A stretch of DNA of 64,000 bases from VBDM01 sp964430565. GTDB lineage: Bacteria > Pseudomonadota > Gammaproteobacteria > Burkholderiales > SG8-39. The stretch spans positions 1-64,000 of the forward strand of contig CAYSFD010000047.1 in assembly GCA_964430565.1 (NCBI GenBank). Direction: 5' to 3'. Below, one piece after another: positions 35,257-43,705 of the stretch (its first letter is position 1; every line of letters begins with the position of its first letter). The notes below the pieces were generated by a model, which was given only the letters and a program-made list of their open reading frames with translations, did no database searches and was not told where the DNA came from. The translations under genes and the position numbers were made by a program.

Positions 35257-37155
35257 ATGTTCGATTTTGTCACCCATCACAAACGTCTTCTGCAGTTCGT
35301 GCTCGCGCTGGTGATCGTGCCGCCGTTCGCACTTTGGGGGATCGATTCCTACCAGCGTGGGGGGGTCCGCGCGGGCGACGTGGCGGAAGTGGACGGGCAG
35401 AAGATATCCGAGCAGGAATTCGCCGAAGCGATACGACAGCAGCAGGAACGCCTGCGCTCAATGCTCGGGAAGAATTACGATCCGGCGATGTTCGATTCCG
35501 CTGCAATACGCATGGAGCTGCTCGAAGGCATGATCTCGCAGCGTCTGCTGATGCAGCACGCGGTGCGCAATCAACTCAACGTATCCAACGAGACGCTGAT
35601 CGAGACGACGATGTCCATCCCCGCTTTCCAGGTGGACGGGAAATTCTCCCGAGAGCTCTATGACACGATGCTTCGAAACGAGAGAATGAGCTCGGAAACC
35701 TTCGACGCGGCGCTGCGCCGCGATCTCCTCGTGCAGCAGCTCACCGGCGCGGTGTCCGACTCGGGGATGGCATCAAAGGCGGCAGCCCGCCAGTTTGCGC
35801 AACTGCGCGCGCAGCAGCGGGAGATCGCAGAGCATCGAGTTCAGGCCGATGCGCAACTGGGCCGGGTCAAGATCGCTACAGAGACGGTGCGTGGGTTCTA
35901 CGAGAGCAATCCCGCCCGCTTCCTGGTGCCCGAAGAAGTGCAAGTCGAATACGTCGTGCTGAGCACCGATGCACTGCTCGCTTCAGAAAAGATCGGGTCG
36001 GACGAGATCAAGGCCTACTACGAATCGAATATATCGAAGTACGGTGACCCCGAGCAACGTCGGGCAAGTCACATCCTGATCGGCTCGAAGAGCGGTGCGG
36101 ACGAATCGGAGAAGGCCAAAACACGGGAGCGCGCGGCGCAGGTCCTCGCGCAAATACGCAAGTCGCCGGACAGCTTCGCAGAGCTTGCGAAAAAGAGTTC
36201 CGACGATCCGGGCTCGGCCTCCCAGGGGGGCGATCTTGGTTTTTTCGCGCGCGGCATGATGGTACGCCCTTTCGAAGACGCCGCATTCCGGCTCAAGCTG
36301 AATCAGATCAGCGATCCTGTGGAGTCTGACTTCGGCTTCCACATCATCAAGATTACGGGCATCAAAGCAGGGAAGATGAAAAGCATGGAGCAAGCCCGTC
36401 CCGAAATCGAGCTTGAGTTGAAAAAGCAACGGGCCGGAAGGCGCTTCGCTGAAGCGGCCGAGACGTTCAGCAACCTGGTGTATGAGCAGGCGGATTCGCT
36501 GGCGCCGGCCGCCGAAAGATTCAAGCTCGCCATCCAGAGCGCTCGAGGGATCACGCGGCAATCTGCGCCGGTTGCGGCTCTGAGCAATCCTAAGCTGCTC
36601 GCGGCGCTGTTTGCGGACGATTCGATCAAAAACCGTCGCAACACAGAGGCCATTGAAACAGCCCCGAGCATGCTGGTTTCCGCGCGGGTGGTAGATCACA
36701 AACCCGCGACGCGGCGCCCGTTCGACGAAGTGAAGGGCGAGATCGGCAAGCTGCTCGCGCAGCAGGAGGCCATGGCGCTTGCCAGGAAGCAGGGGACGGA
36801 GCGCGTTGAAGACCTGAGTAAGGGTAATGCTTCGGCCGCGCGCTTCGGCTCAACCAGACTCATCAGCCGGGATCAGCCTCAGGACTTCGATGCACGGGCC
36901 TTGTCGCAGATATTTCGCATGGACGCGTTGAAACTGCCAGCGTACGCGGGGTTGGAGTCGAAGAACGGCTATGTGATCTACCGCCTAAGCCGCGTCATCG
37001 ACGTTCAGCCGGACGAGACGCGTCAACGTAGCGTCCAGAGCGAGTTGGGGCGAGCAAGCGGGTCGCAGGAATTCAAGTCGTTCCTCGATGGACTGCGGGC
37101 CAAGGCGACGGTGGAAATCAACAAGGCGGCGTTGGAAAAAAAGAACCAAAATTAA
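35257..37155 (+). CDS. ppiD: Periplasmic peptidyl-prolyl isomerase / chaperone PpiD (SurA N-terminal type)
   Basis: Inner-membrane-anchored periplasmic folding factor. 632 residues from ATG 35257 (MFDFVTHHKRLLQFVLALVIVPPF). One N-terminal transmembrane segment (about 12-32), SurA-like chaperone region with a QxxxEQEFAEAIRQQQ helix, a parvulin domain at about 268-362 (RASHILIG, FAELAKKSSDDPGSASQGGDL, GFFARGMMV, SDFGFHIIKITG), and a C-terminal region with a second, degenerate PPIase-like part. No clear ribosome binding site; the tRNA-Asp terminator sits just ahead. Its TAA stop is the first triplet of repeat copy B. Confidence 0.95.
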   Translation: MFDFVTHHKRLLQFVLALVIVPPFALWGIDSYQRGGVRAGDVAEVDGQKISEQEFAEAIRQQQERLRSMLGKNYDPAMFDSAAIRMELLEGMISQRLLMQHAVRNQLNVSNETLIETTMSIPAFQVDGKFSRELYDTMLRNERMSSETFDAALRRDLLVQQLTGAVSDSGMASKAAARQFAQLRAQQREIAEHRVQADAQLGRVKIATETVRGFYESNPARFLVPEEVQVEYVVLSTDALLASEKIGSDEIKAYYESNISKYGDPEQRRASHILIGSKSGADESEKAKTRERAAQVLAQIRKSPDSFAELAKKSSDDPGSASQGGDLGFFARGMMVRPFEDAAFRLKLNQISDPVESDFGFHIIKITGIKAGKMKSMEQARPEIELELKKQRAGRRFAEAAETFSNLVYEQADSLAPAAERFKLAIQSARGITRQSAPVAALSNPKLLAALFADDSIKNRRNTEAIETAPSMLVSARVVDHKPATRRPFDEVKGEIGKLLAQQEAMALARKQGTERVEDLSKGNASAARFGSTRLISRDQPQDFDARALSQIFRMDALKLPAYAGLESKNGYVIYRLSRVIDVQPDETRQRSVQSELGRASGSQEFKSFLDGLRAKATVEINKAALEKKNQN

Positions 37156-37233
37156 AGCCGGACCGCTGCCGCGGCCGGTTTAATTTCGCCGGTTCGAACG
37201 GACGCGGTGCGCCGTTCAACCGGCGAGGCGGGT
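37153..37233 (+). repeat. Two-hairpin repeat element, copy B (after ppiD)
   Basis: Same order as copy A at 35025: hairpin 1 (37153-37182; TAAAGCCGGACCGC, loop TGCC, GCGGCCGGTTTA) and hairpin 2 (37187-37225; arms CGCCGGTTCGAACG and CGTTCAACCGGCG with the same bulged C and loop GACGCGGTGCGC). It starts exactly at the ppiD TAA. Three base pairs of stem 2 differ from copy A and all three are compensated on the opposite arm. Confidence 0.8.
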
Positions 37234-37290
37234 GCCGTCATTCCCGCGGCCTTTAGCACCCGCGAAAGCGGATGGAGAATCCAGCGTCGT
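37234..37290. repeat. Degenerate CATTCCCGCG-type repeat
   Basis: Contains CCGTCATTCCCGCG (37235-37248) and, after a short insert, CGCGAAAGCGG and GAATCCAGCG (37261-37286). This resembles the widespread intergenic palindrome in which CATTCCCGCG pairs with CGCGGGAATCCAG, here interrupted. Together with copy B it fills the gap between ppiD and the fabI stop. Confidence 0.45.
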
Positions 37291-37343
37291 GCAAAGAAAG
37301 CCACTGGGTCGATTGGGTCGCGGTTGCGCCTCAACAGGCGCGG

Positions 37344-38147
37344 TTACGACGCCGGCTCTCCCGAAACCGGTAATCCTCCCACCACGGTATTGAATCCCGC
37401 GTCGGCGTAGACGATTTCCCCGGTCACGGCTGCGGCAAGATCGGACAAGAGGAACGCCGCCACATTGCCGATCTCTCCGGTCGTGACGTTGCGCTGAAGC
37501 GGTGAGTTTTCCGCGACGTACTTGAGAATCTTGCCGAACCCGGCAATGCCGCTCGCGGCGAGGGTCTTGATCGGGCCGGCCGAAACGGCGTTGACGCGAA
37601 TTCCTTTCGGGCCGAGGTTCGCGGCGAGGTAGCGCACGCTCGCTTCCAGGCTCGCCTTGGCGAGCCCCATGGTGTTGTAGTTCGGCACCACGCGCTCGGC
37701 GCCGAGGTAGGTGAGGGTAACGAGCGCTCCGCGGCGCCCTTGCATGAGGGGCAGCGCGGCCTTGGCGAGCGCAGCAAAGCTGTAGCTGCTGACGTCGTGC
37801 GCGATGCGAAACGACTCGCGCGACATGCCTTCGAGAAAATCACCCGCAATCGCCTCGCGCGGAGCAAAGGCAATCGCGTGCACCAGACCGTCGAGCGCGC
37901 CCCACGTTTTTCCAAGCTCCGAGAAAAGCGCGGCAATCTCCGCATCGCTCGCGACGTCGCAGGGAAACGCGAGGCTGCTGCCAAACTCGGCCGCCATTTC
38001 GGCGACTCGGCCTTTGAAGCGCTCGTTCTGATAGGTGAACGCGAGCTCGGCTCCCTCGCGCCGCGCAGCTTCGGCCACGCCATAGGCGATCGAGCGGTTG
38101 GAGAGCAGACCTGTGACGAGTATCTTCTTGTCCTGGAGAAAACCCAT
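37344..38147 (-). CDS. fabI: Enoyl-[acyl-carrier-protein] reductase FabI
   Basis: NADH-dependent last reduction of fatty-acid elongation; target of triclosan-type inhibitors. 267 residues of the short-chain dehydrogenase fold. Cofactor segment KKILVTGLLSNRSIAYGVA at about 7-25, catalytic Y-x6-K in NYNTMGLAKAS near 156-166, and GPIKTLAASGIAGF near 192-205. ATG start at 38147. Convergent with ppiD and divergent from the ABC transporter operon, 42 bases apart. Confidence 0.96.
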   Translation of the reverse strand: MGFLQDKKILVTGLLSNRSIAYGVAEAARREGAELAFTYQNERFKGRVAEMAAEFGSSLAFPCDVASDAEIAALFSELGKTWGALDGLVHAIAFAPREAIAGDFLEGMSRESFRIAHDVSSYSFAALAKAALPLMQGRRGALVTLTYLGAERVVPNYNTMGLAKASLEASVRYLAANLGPKGIRVNAVSAGPIKTLAASGIAGFGKILKYVAENSPLQRNVTTGEIGNVAAFLLSDLAAAVTGEIVYADAGFNTVVGGLPVSGEPAS

Positions 38148-38189
38148 CTGGCGGTCCCGAGTAAAACAGGTTCGATTATACTTTCCAAA

Positions 38190-39995
38190 ATGAGCGGGGA
38201 AACACGATTTCGCTTTTTTGCCGCGTCATGGTTTCTCATGCTCGCCGTACCGATGGCGTCGGATGGCGCCGACCCCGGCAAAGTTCTGCGCGTGACGTTT
38301 CAAGCCGCCGAGACCGGATTCGATCCGGCCAAAGTGTCGGACTACTACTCGGGCACCGTGATCGAAGCCATTTTCGATCCACTTTTGACCTACGACTATC
38401 TGGCTCGCCCGGCGAAGCTCGTGCCCAACGTCGCGGAGTCCATGCCGGCAGTCTCCGATCGGGGCAAGACCTACTCCCTGAAGATACGCAAGGGGATCAC
38501 CTTCACTCCCGATCCGGCCTTTAAGGGAAGGAAGCGCGAGCTGACGGCGGCCGACTACGCCTATTCGATCAAGCGCTTCCTCGATCCCAAGAACCGGTCG
38601 CCCTACGCGTTCCTCTTCGAGGGGAAAATCCTCGGCCTCGACGAGCTTGCCTCGCAGGCGAAAAAGAGCGGCCACTTCGACTACGACGCGAAACTGGCCG
38701 GCCTGGAGACGCCGGACCGGTACACGCTGCGCATCCGGTTGAAGGGGACGGACGTCAATTTCTCATACGTGCTCGCTTTGCCCCTCGTCGGCGCCGTCGC
38801 GCGCGAGGCGATCGAAGCCTACGGCGACGACACCGGTTCCCGCCCCGTAGGAACGGGGCCGTATTTTCTGAAGAACTACACCCGCTCCTCGAAAATCGTG
38901 CTGGAAGCGAATCCCGGTTATCGGGGCAAGGTCTGGGATTTTGCATCCGGCGACGATGCGCGCGATCGCGATATCGCGGATCGAATGAAAGGCAAGAAGC
39001 TGCCGCTCATCGGGACAGTGGAAATCAGCATCATGGAAGAGACGCAGAGCCGCTGGCTTGCGTTCCAGAGAGGGGCGACCGATATTGAGTATCAGCTCTC
39101 GGAAGTCGCGCCGACTTTCATGACAGAAGACGGAAAGCTCAGACCCGAATTCGTCAAGCGCGGCATCAAGCTCGACCGCAGCATCGATCCGGAGATCATC
39201 TATTTGTATTTCAACATGCAGGACCGGATCGGCGATCGGCCAAATCCGGTGGGAGGTTTCGGCAAGGAGAGAATCGCGCTGCGCCGTGCGATCGCGATGG
39301 CCTACAAGGTGGATGATCAGATCCGCATCATCCGCAAGGGGCAGGCGATCCGGGCGCAGTATCCGATTCCGCCCGGCGTCGCCGGCCACGATCCGCGCTA
39401 CCGCAGCGGCATTCCCTACGACCCCCGGGCGGCGAACGCGTTGCTGGACAAGTTCGGCTACAGGAAGGGGCCTGACGGCTACCGCGCCCAGCCCGACGGC
39501 AAGCCCCTGGCGATCCGTTATTCATCGACACCCAGCGAACGCGATCGCCAATTCGACGAGCTGATGAAGCGTTCGCTCGATTCGATAGGTATCCGTCTGG
39601 AGATACACAAAGATCGCTTCCCCGAGCTGATCAAGCTCGAAAACCAGTGTCGGCTGATGATGCGTACCTCCGCGTGGATCGCCGACTATCCGGACGGCGA
39701 CAATTTCATGCAGCTGCTCTACGGACCGAACTCAGGCCAGAGCAACAACGCCTGCTACCGCTCCCCTGAGTACGACGAGCGCTACGAGAAATCGAGGCTC
39801 TTGTCCGACGGTCCCGAACGCAACCGGCTTTACCGGGAAATGACGCGGCTGATGGAGGTGCATACCGTCTGGATGCTGACCGACAGCCGCTACCGGAACG
39901 CGCTGCTTCAGCCCCAGGTCGTCGGCTACAAGAAGCATCCCGTGCTGAACTCGGAATGGCTCTATATAGACCTGGAGTCCCGATCGGGGAAGTGA
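38190..39995 (+). CDS. Extracellular solute-binding protein family 5 (oligopeptide type)
   Basis: Periplasmic binding protein of the peptide/opine/nickel family, 601 residues from ATG 38190. Signal peptide FFAASWFLMLAVPMASDGA, then the family 5 core (VPNVAESMPAVSDRGKTYSL) and the hallmark TAADYAYSIKRFLDP near 110-124, VGTGPYFL near 216, and ELIKLENQCRLMMRTSAWIAD with YPDGDNFMQLLYGPNS in the C-lobe. First gene of a nine-gene operon. Only a weak TATACT box (38177-38182) precedes it. The frame opens far upstream, antisense to fabI, which is not coding. Peptide specificity unknown. Confidence 0.92.
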   Translation: MSGETRFRFFAASWFLMLAVPMASDGADPGKVLRVTFQAAETGFDPAKVSDYYSGTVIEAIFDPLLTYDYLARPAKLVPNVAESMPAVSDRGKTYSLKIRKGITFTPDPAFKGRKRELTAADYAYSIKRFLDPKNRSPYAFLFEGKILGLDELASQAKKSGHFDYDAKLAGLETPDRYTLRIRLKGTDVNFSYVLALPLVGAVAREAIEAYGDDTGSRPVGTGPYFLKNYTRSSKIVLEANPGYRGKVWDFASGDDARDRDIADRMKGKKLPLIGTVEISIMEETQSRWLAFQRGATDIEYQLSEVAPTFMTEDGKLRPEFVKRGIKLDRSIDPEIIYLYFNMQDRIGDRPNPVGGFGKERIALRRAIAMAYKVDDQIRIIRKGQAIRAQYPIPPGVAGHDPRYRSGIPYDPRAANALLDKFGYRKGPDGYRAQPDGKPLAIRYSSTPSERDRQFDELMKRSLDSIGIRLEIHKDRFPELIKLENQCRLMMRTSAWIADYPDGDNFMQLLYGPNSGQSNNACYRSPEYDERYEKSRLLSDGPERNRLYREMTRLMEVHTVWMLTDSRYRNALLQPQVVGYKKHPVLNSEWLYIDLESRSGK

Positions 39996-39999
39996 AGCG

Positions 40000-40938
40000 A
40001 TGCTCGCTTACGTCGTCCGTCGCTCATGGCAGTTCGTGCCGACCTTGCTCGGCGTCGTGCTTCTCGTCTTCATCCTGTTCAACTGGATTGGAGGGGATCC
40101 CGCCTATCTGCTCGCCGGCAAGATGCCCGACCCGGAAAGAATCGAGAACATCAGGCGGCAGCTGGGCGTCGACCAGCCGTATACCGTTCAGCTCTGGATT
40201 TTCATCAAGCAGGTCGCGACCGCCGATTTCGGTGTCAGTTGGGCTACGAACGAAAGCGTTTCCGCGATCTTCGCCACCCGGCTGGGCCCCTCCTTGATAG
40301 TGCTCGTGCCGATGCTCGTCATCAGCACTTTGATGGCGATGGCGGCGGCGATGCTGGTGGCCTACCTGCGCGGATCGCTCACAGACCGGGCGATCATGAT
40401 CGGCTGCACGGTCGGGCAGTCGATCAGCATCCTCGTCTACATACTCGTGTTCCAGTACGTCCTCGCTTACCGATTCGGCTGGTTCCCGGTGCAGGGTTGG
40501 GGCAGCGGCTTCGCGGAGAACCTGTTCGTGTACAGCGCGCTGCCGATCATCGTTGGGGTCATCGTTTCGCTCGCGCCCGACACGCGGCTCTACCGGAGCT
40601 TCTTCCTCGAGGAAATCAACCAGGACTACGTGCGCACCGCGCGGGCGAAGGGCATGAGCGAGACCCGCGTGATGTGGGTGCACGTGCTTCGCAACGCGGC
40701 GATCCCCGTCGTCACCAACGTCATGATCCAGCTGCCCGGACTGCTCGCGGGTGCGTTTCTGATCGAACGGTTCTTTTCCATCCCGGGCATCGGCCGGGAG
40801 GTGATACTCGCGGTCGAGCGCAGCGATTTTCCCGTGATCAAGGCGGTGACGATTTATGTCGCGATCGCGACCATGGTCCTGAACCTCGCGGCGGACCTGC
40901 TCTACAAGGCGGTCGATCCGCGGGTGCAGCTCAAATGA
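40000..40938 (+). CDS. Oligopeptide ABC transporter permease, DppB type
   Basis: 312 residues with about six transmembrane segments, starting MLAYVVRRSWQFVPTLLGVV. The permease coupling motif EEINQDYVRTARAKG (EAA loop) is near 203-217, and the C-terminus ends AADLLYKAVDPRVQLK as in DppB/OppB subunits. Lies 4 bases after the binding-protein gene and overlaps the next permease by 4 bases. Pairs with the DppC-type permease that follows. Confidence 0.93.
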   Translation: MLAYVVRRSWQFVPTLLGVVLLVFILFNWIGGDPAYLLAGKMPDPERIENIRRQLGVDQPYTVQLWIFIKQVATADFGVSWATNESVSAIFATRLGPSLIVLVPMLVISTLMAMAAAMLVAYLRGSLTDRAIMIGCTVGQSISILVYILVFQYVLAYRFGWFPVQGWGSGFAENLFVYSALPIIVGVIVSLAPDTRLYRSFFLEEINQDYVRTARAKGMSETRVMWVHVLRNAAIPVVTNVMIQLPGLLAGAFLIERFFSIPGIGREVILAVERSDFPVIKAVTIYVAIATMVLNLAADLLYKAVDPRVQLK

Positions 40939-41990
40939 AACCCGGCGCGGCGACGTTGCCCGGCGTCCTCGACTCAGCGTCCCCGGGGCTGTGGGCGCTC
41001 GCGTGGCGGCGGCTGTACGGGGACCGGGTCGGGCTCGTCTCCCTCGCCATCGTCCTTATGTTTCTCGCCGTCATGGCGGCGTCCGGGGTAGGGTTAATCG
41101 CGGCTGACTGGTCGAAGGAAGTCGGCGTGAGCTACGCCCCGCCGGGTTTCATGGGACCTGGGGCCGGCGATTCTTCCGCAGCGTCTTCACCTGCACCCGA
41201 CACATCACCGGGTTCACCGATCGAGGAAACCGGCATAGCGGACCCGCTGGCCGAGACGCTCGCCGAGATCAGGAAGGAATTGGCGGGCGTGTCGGCGTTG
41301 GAAGCCAGAGCGCCGACGCTCGCATTCGGCGGCGACAAGTGGGGCCGCGACGTGCTGAAGAAGGCGGTCAAGGGCACCGAGACTTCGATGCTCGTGGGTC
41401 TGGTCGCCGCCGCGCTCGCCGTCTTTCTCGGCACCGTCTTCGGCGCGCAGGCGGGGTACTACGGCGGACGGGTGGATGATTTCTTCAACTGGCTCTACAG
41501 CGTATTTACTGCTATCCCTTATCTGCTCCTCGTGCTGGCGGTCGCCGCCGTGCTCAATCAGAAGGGCACTCTTACAGTGATCCTGATCCTCGGGCTCACC
41601 GGCTGGACCGGGACCTTCCGGCTGGTCCGTGCCGAGTACATGAGACACAAGGCGCGCGAATACGTCCTCGCCGCCGACGCGATCGGCGCATCCCATGCGC
41701 AGCGCATCTTCGTGCACATTTTCCCGAACGTGAGCCACGTGGTACTGGTGCAGATGTCCCTTCATGTCGTGCTGTTCATCAAGTCCGAAGTCATCCTGAG
41801 CTTCCTCGGCTTCGGCGTGGGAGTGGACACGGTATCGTGGGGCAGCATGCTCAACGAATCGAGCAGCGAGTTGCTTCTGGGCCAGTGGTGGCAGCTTGCC
41901 GCGGCGACCGTCGCCATGGCGGTGCTGGTCACGGCGTTTAGCCTGTTCACCGATGCGCTGCGCGACGCGCTCGATCCCAGGCTCAAATGA
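40935..41990 (+). CDS. Oligopeptide ABC transporter permease, DppC type
   Basis: 351 residues from ATG 40935. N-terminal segment (LWALAWRRLYGDRVGLVSLAI) enters the first membrane helix; then an unusual Ser/Pro/Glu-rich periplasmic stretch of about 50 residues (about 75-125), and the core with FGGDKWGRDVLKKAVKGT, five helices, and the coupling loop AREYVLAADAIGASHAQRI near 238-256. Ends LRDALDPRLK. The periplasmic insertion is longer than in typical DppC. Stop overlaps the ATPase start. Confidence 0.92.
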   Translation: MKPGAATLPGVLDSASPGLWALAWRRLYGDRVGLVSLAIVLMFLAVMAASGVGLIAADWSKEVGVSYAPPGFMGPGAGDSSAASSPAPDTSPGSPIEETGIADPLAETLAEIRKELAGVSALEARAPTLAFGGDKWGRDVLKKAVKGTETSMLVGLVAAALAVFLGTVFGAQAGYYGGRVDDFFNWLYSVFTAIPYLLLVLAVAAVLNQKGTLTVILILGLTGWTGTFRLVRAEYMRHKAREYVLAADAIGASHAQRIFVHIFPNVSHVVLVQMSLHVVLFIKSEVILSFLGFGVGVDTVSWGSMLNESSSELLLGQWWQLAAATVAMAVLVTAFSLFTDALRDALDPRLK

Positions 41991-43705
41991 TCGCTTCCTC
42001 CGACGCCGTGACTCTGCTCAGCGTTCGAGACCTGAAGGTGGATTTTCGGACCGACGAAGCGACGCCTCTGCGCGCGCTCAAGGGCGTGAGCTTCGACATT
42101 TCGTCCCATGGCACCGTCGCGCTGGTCGGCGAGTCGGGCAGCGGCAAGTCGGTGACCGCGCTGGCGATCCTCGGCCTTCTGCCGGCCGCGAACGCCACGG
42201 TGCTTCCCGGAAGCCGGGTCGAATACCTCGGGCGCAACCTCCTGGAATTACCGCCGCGGGAGATGCGGGCGCTTCGGGGGGCTGATATTTCCATGGTGTT
42301 CCAGGAGCCGATGAGCTCGCTCAATCCCGTTTTCACCGTCGGTTTTCAGCTGGTCGAGGTTCTGACGAAGCACCGCAGCCTCACGGCCAAACAGGCGCGT
42401 GCGCGTGCGATCGAGCTGTTGCGCGAAGTCGGCATCCCGGAACCCCAGCTGCGAGTCGATGCCTATCCATTCCAGCTCTCCGGCGGCCAGCAGCAGCGCG
42501 TCATGATTGCCATGGCGATCGCATGCGAGCCGAAACTCTTGATTGCCGACGAGCCCACAACCGCGCTTGATGTCACAGTCGAGAAACAAATCCTCAAGCT
42601 CATCGCCGACCTTCAAAGGCGGCGGCAGATGGCGATGCTGTTCATCACGCACGATCTTGCCCTGGTCGCGGAGATCGCCGACACCGTAGTGGTGATGCGT
42701 GAGGGCGAAATCAGGGAGCAGGGTAGCGTCGAGAGAATATTCGAAGCGCCCAAGGACGCTTACACCCGGGCGCTCCTCGCCTGTCGGCCGCCGCTCGATC
42801 GCCGCCCCCGCAGGCTTCCCGTGATCGACGATTTCCTGCTCGGGCGGGCCAAGGCCCCGGATGCGTCGGAGCGGCCGCGCGGGTTGCGGGGCGACGAAGA
42901 GATCGTTCTCGACGTGCGGCGCCTCGCCAAGAGCTTCCATTTCCGCGAGGGGCTGTTCGGAAGGAGAGAGTTCAAGGCGGTCAAGGACGCCTCGTTCAGG
43001 GTGGCCAGGGGCAAGACGCTGGGCGTGGTGGGGGAATCCGGTTCGGGCAAGACCACGCTTGCGCTGACGCTCATGCGTCTGGTCCCGGCATCGGGCGGCG
43101 AGGCACTGTTCGAGGGTAAGGATCTGCTCTCGATGTCGCCGGCGGTGGGGATGCGGTACAAGCGCAGGATACAGATCGTCTTCCAGAATCCCTACGCCTC
43201 GCTCAACCCGCGGTTCGCCGCCGGCCAGATCCTCATGGAGCCGATGCGGATCCATTCCATCGGAGCGGACGAGAAAGAGCGCAGCGCCATCGCCTGCGAG
43301 CTGTTCGAAAAAGTCGGCCTGCCGCAGTCCTCGTTCTTCAAGTATCCTCACGAGTTCTCCGGTGGCCAGAGGCAAAGGATCGCGATTGCCCGATGCTTGA
43401 CGATGAAGCCCGACATACTGATCTGCGATGAAGCGGTATCCGCGCTCGATGTTTCGGTTCAGGCGCAGCTCCTGAACCTGTTGCAGGACCTGCAGGACGA
43501 ATACCGGATGAGTTACCTGTTCATCTCTCATGACCTTGCGGTGGTCAAGTATATGGCCGACGAAGTGATCGTCATGACCGAGGGCGAGATCGTCGAGACC
43601 GCCGGCGCCGACGAGCTCTACTCCAACCCGCGACATCCTTATACGAGGCAACTGCTGTCTGCCATGCCTCGAGGCCGGCGCGGTGCCGCGGCGCGTTCGG
43701 TGTGA
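41987..43705 (+). CDS. Dual-domain peptide ABC transporter ATPase (DppD-DppF fusion)
   Basis: 572 residues with two complete ATPase halves. First: Walker A GESGSGKS near 48-55, signature LSGGQQQR, Walker B LLIADEPTTALD. Second (from about 305): Walker A GESGSGKT, Q-loop VFQNPYASLNPR, signature FSGGQRQR, Walker B LICDEAVSALD, where Ala-Val replaces the usual Pro-Thr/Ser. Fuses the two nucleotide-binding subunits of a family 5 importer in one chain, as in YejF. Start overlaps the permease stop, and the end overlaps the next binding-protein gene. Confidence 0.93.
   Translation: MIASSDAVTLLSVRDLKVDFRTDEATPLRALKGVSFDISSHGTVALVGESGSGKSVTALAILGLLPAANATVLPGSRVEYLGRNLLELPPREMRALRGADISMVFQEPMSSLNPVFTVGFQLVEVLTKHRSLTAKQARARAIELLREVGIPEPQLRVDAYPFQLSGGQQQRVMIAMAIACEPKLLIADEPTTALDVTVEKQILKLIADLQRRRQMAMLFITHDLALVAEIADTVVVMREGEIREQGSVERIFEAPKDAYTRALLACRPPLDRRPRRLPVIDDFLLGRAKAPDASERPRGLRGDEEIVLDVRRLAKSFHFREGLFGRREFKAVKDASFRVARGKTLGVVGESGSGKTTLALTLMRLVPASGGEALFEGKDLLSMSPAVGMRYKRRIQIVFQNPYASLNPRFAAGQILMEPMRIHSIGADEKERSAIACELFEKVGLPQSSFFKYPHEFSGGQRQRIAIARCLTMKPDILICDEAVSALDVSVQAQLLNLLQDLQDEYRMSYLFISHDLAVVKYMADEVIVMTEGEIVETAGADELYSNPRHPYTRQLLSAMPRGRRGAAARSV

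Noticed and set aside
37740..38189. N-terminal 150-residue extension of the first peptide-binding protein
   Set aside because: It is antisense to fabI and precedes a clear signal peptide starting at 38190.
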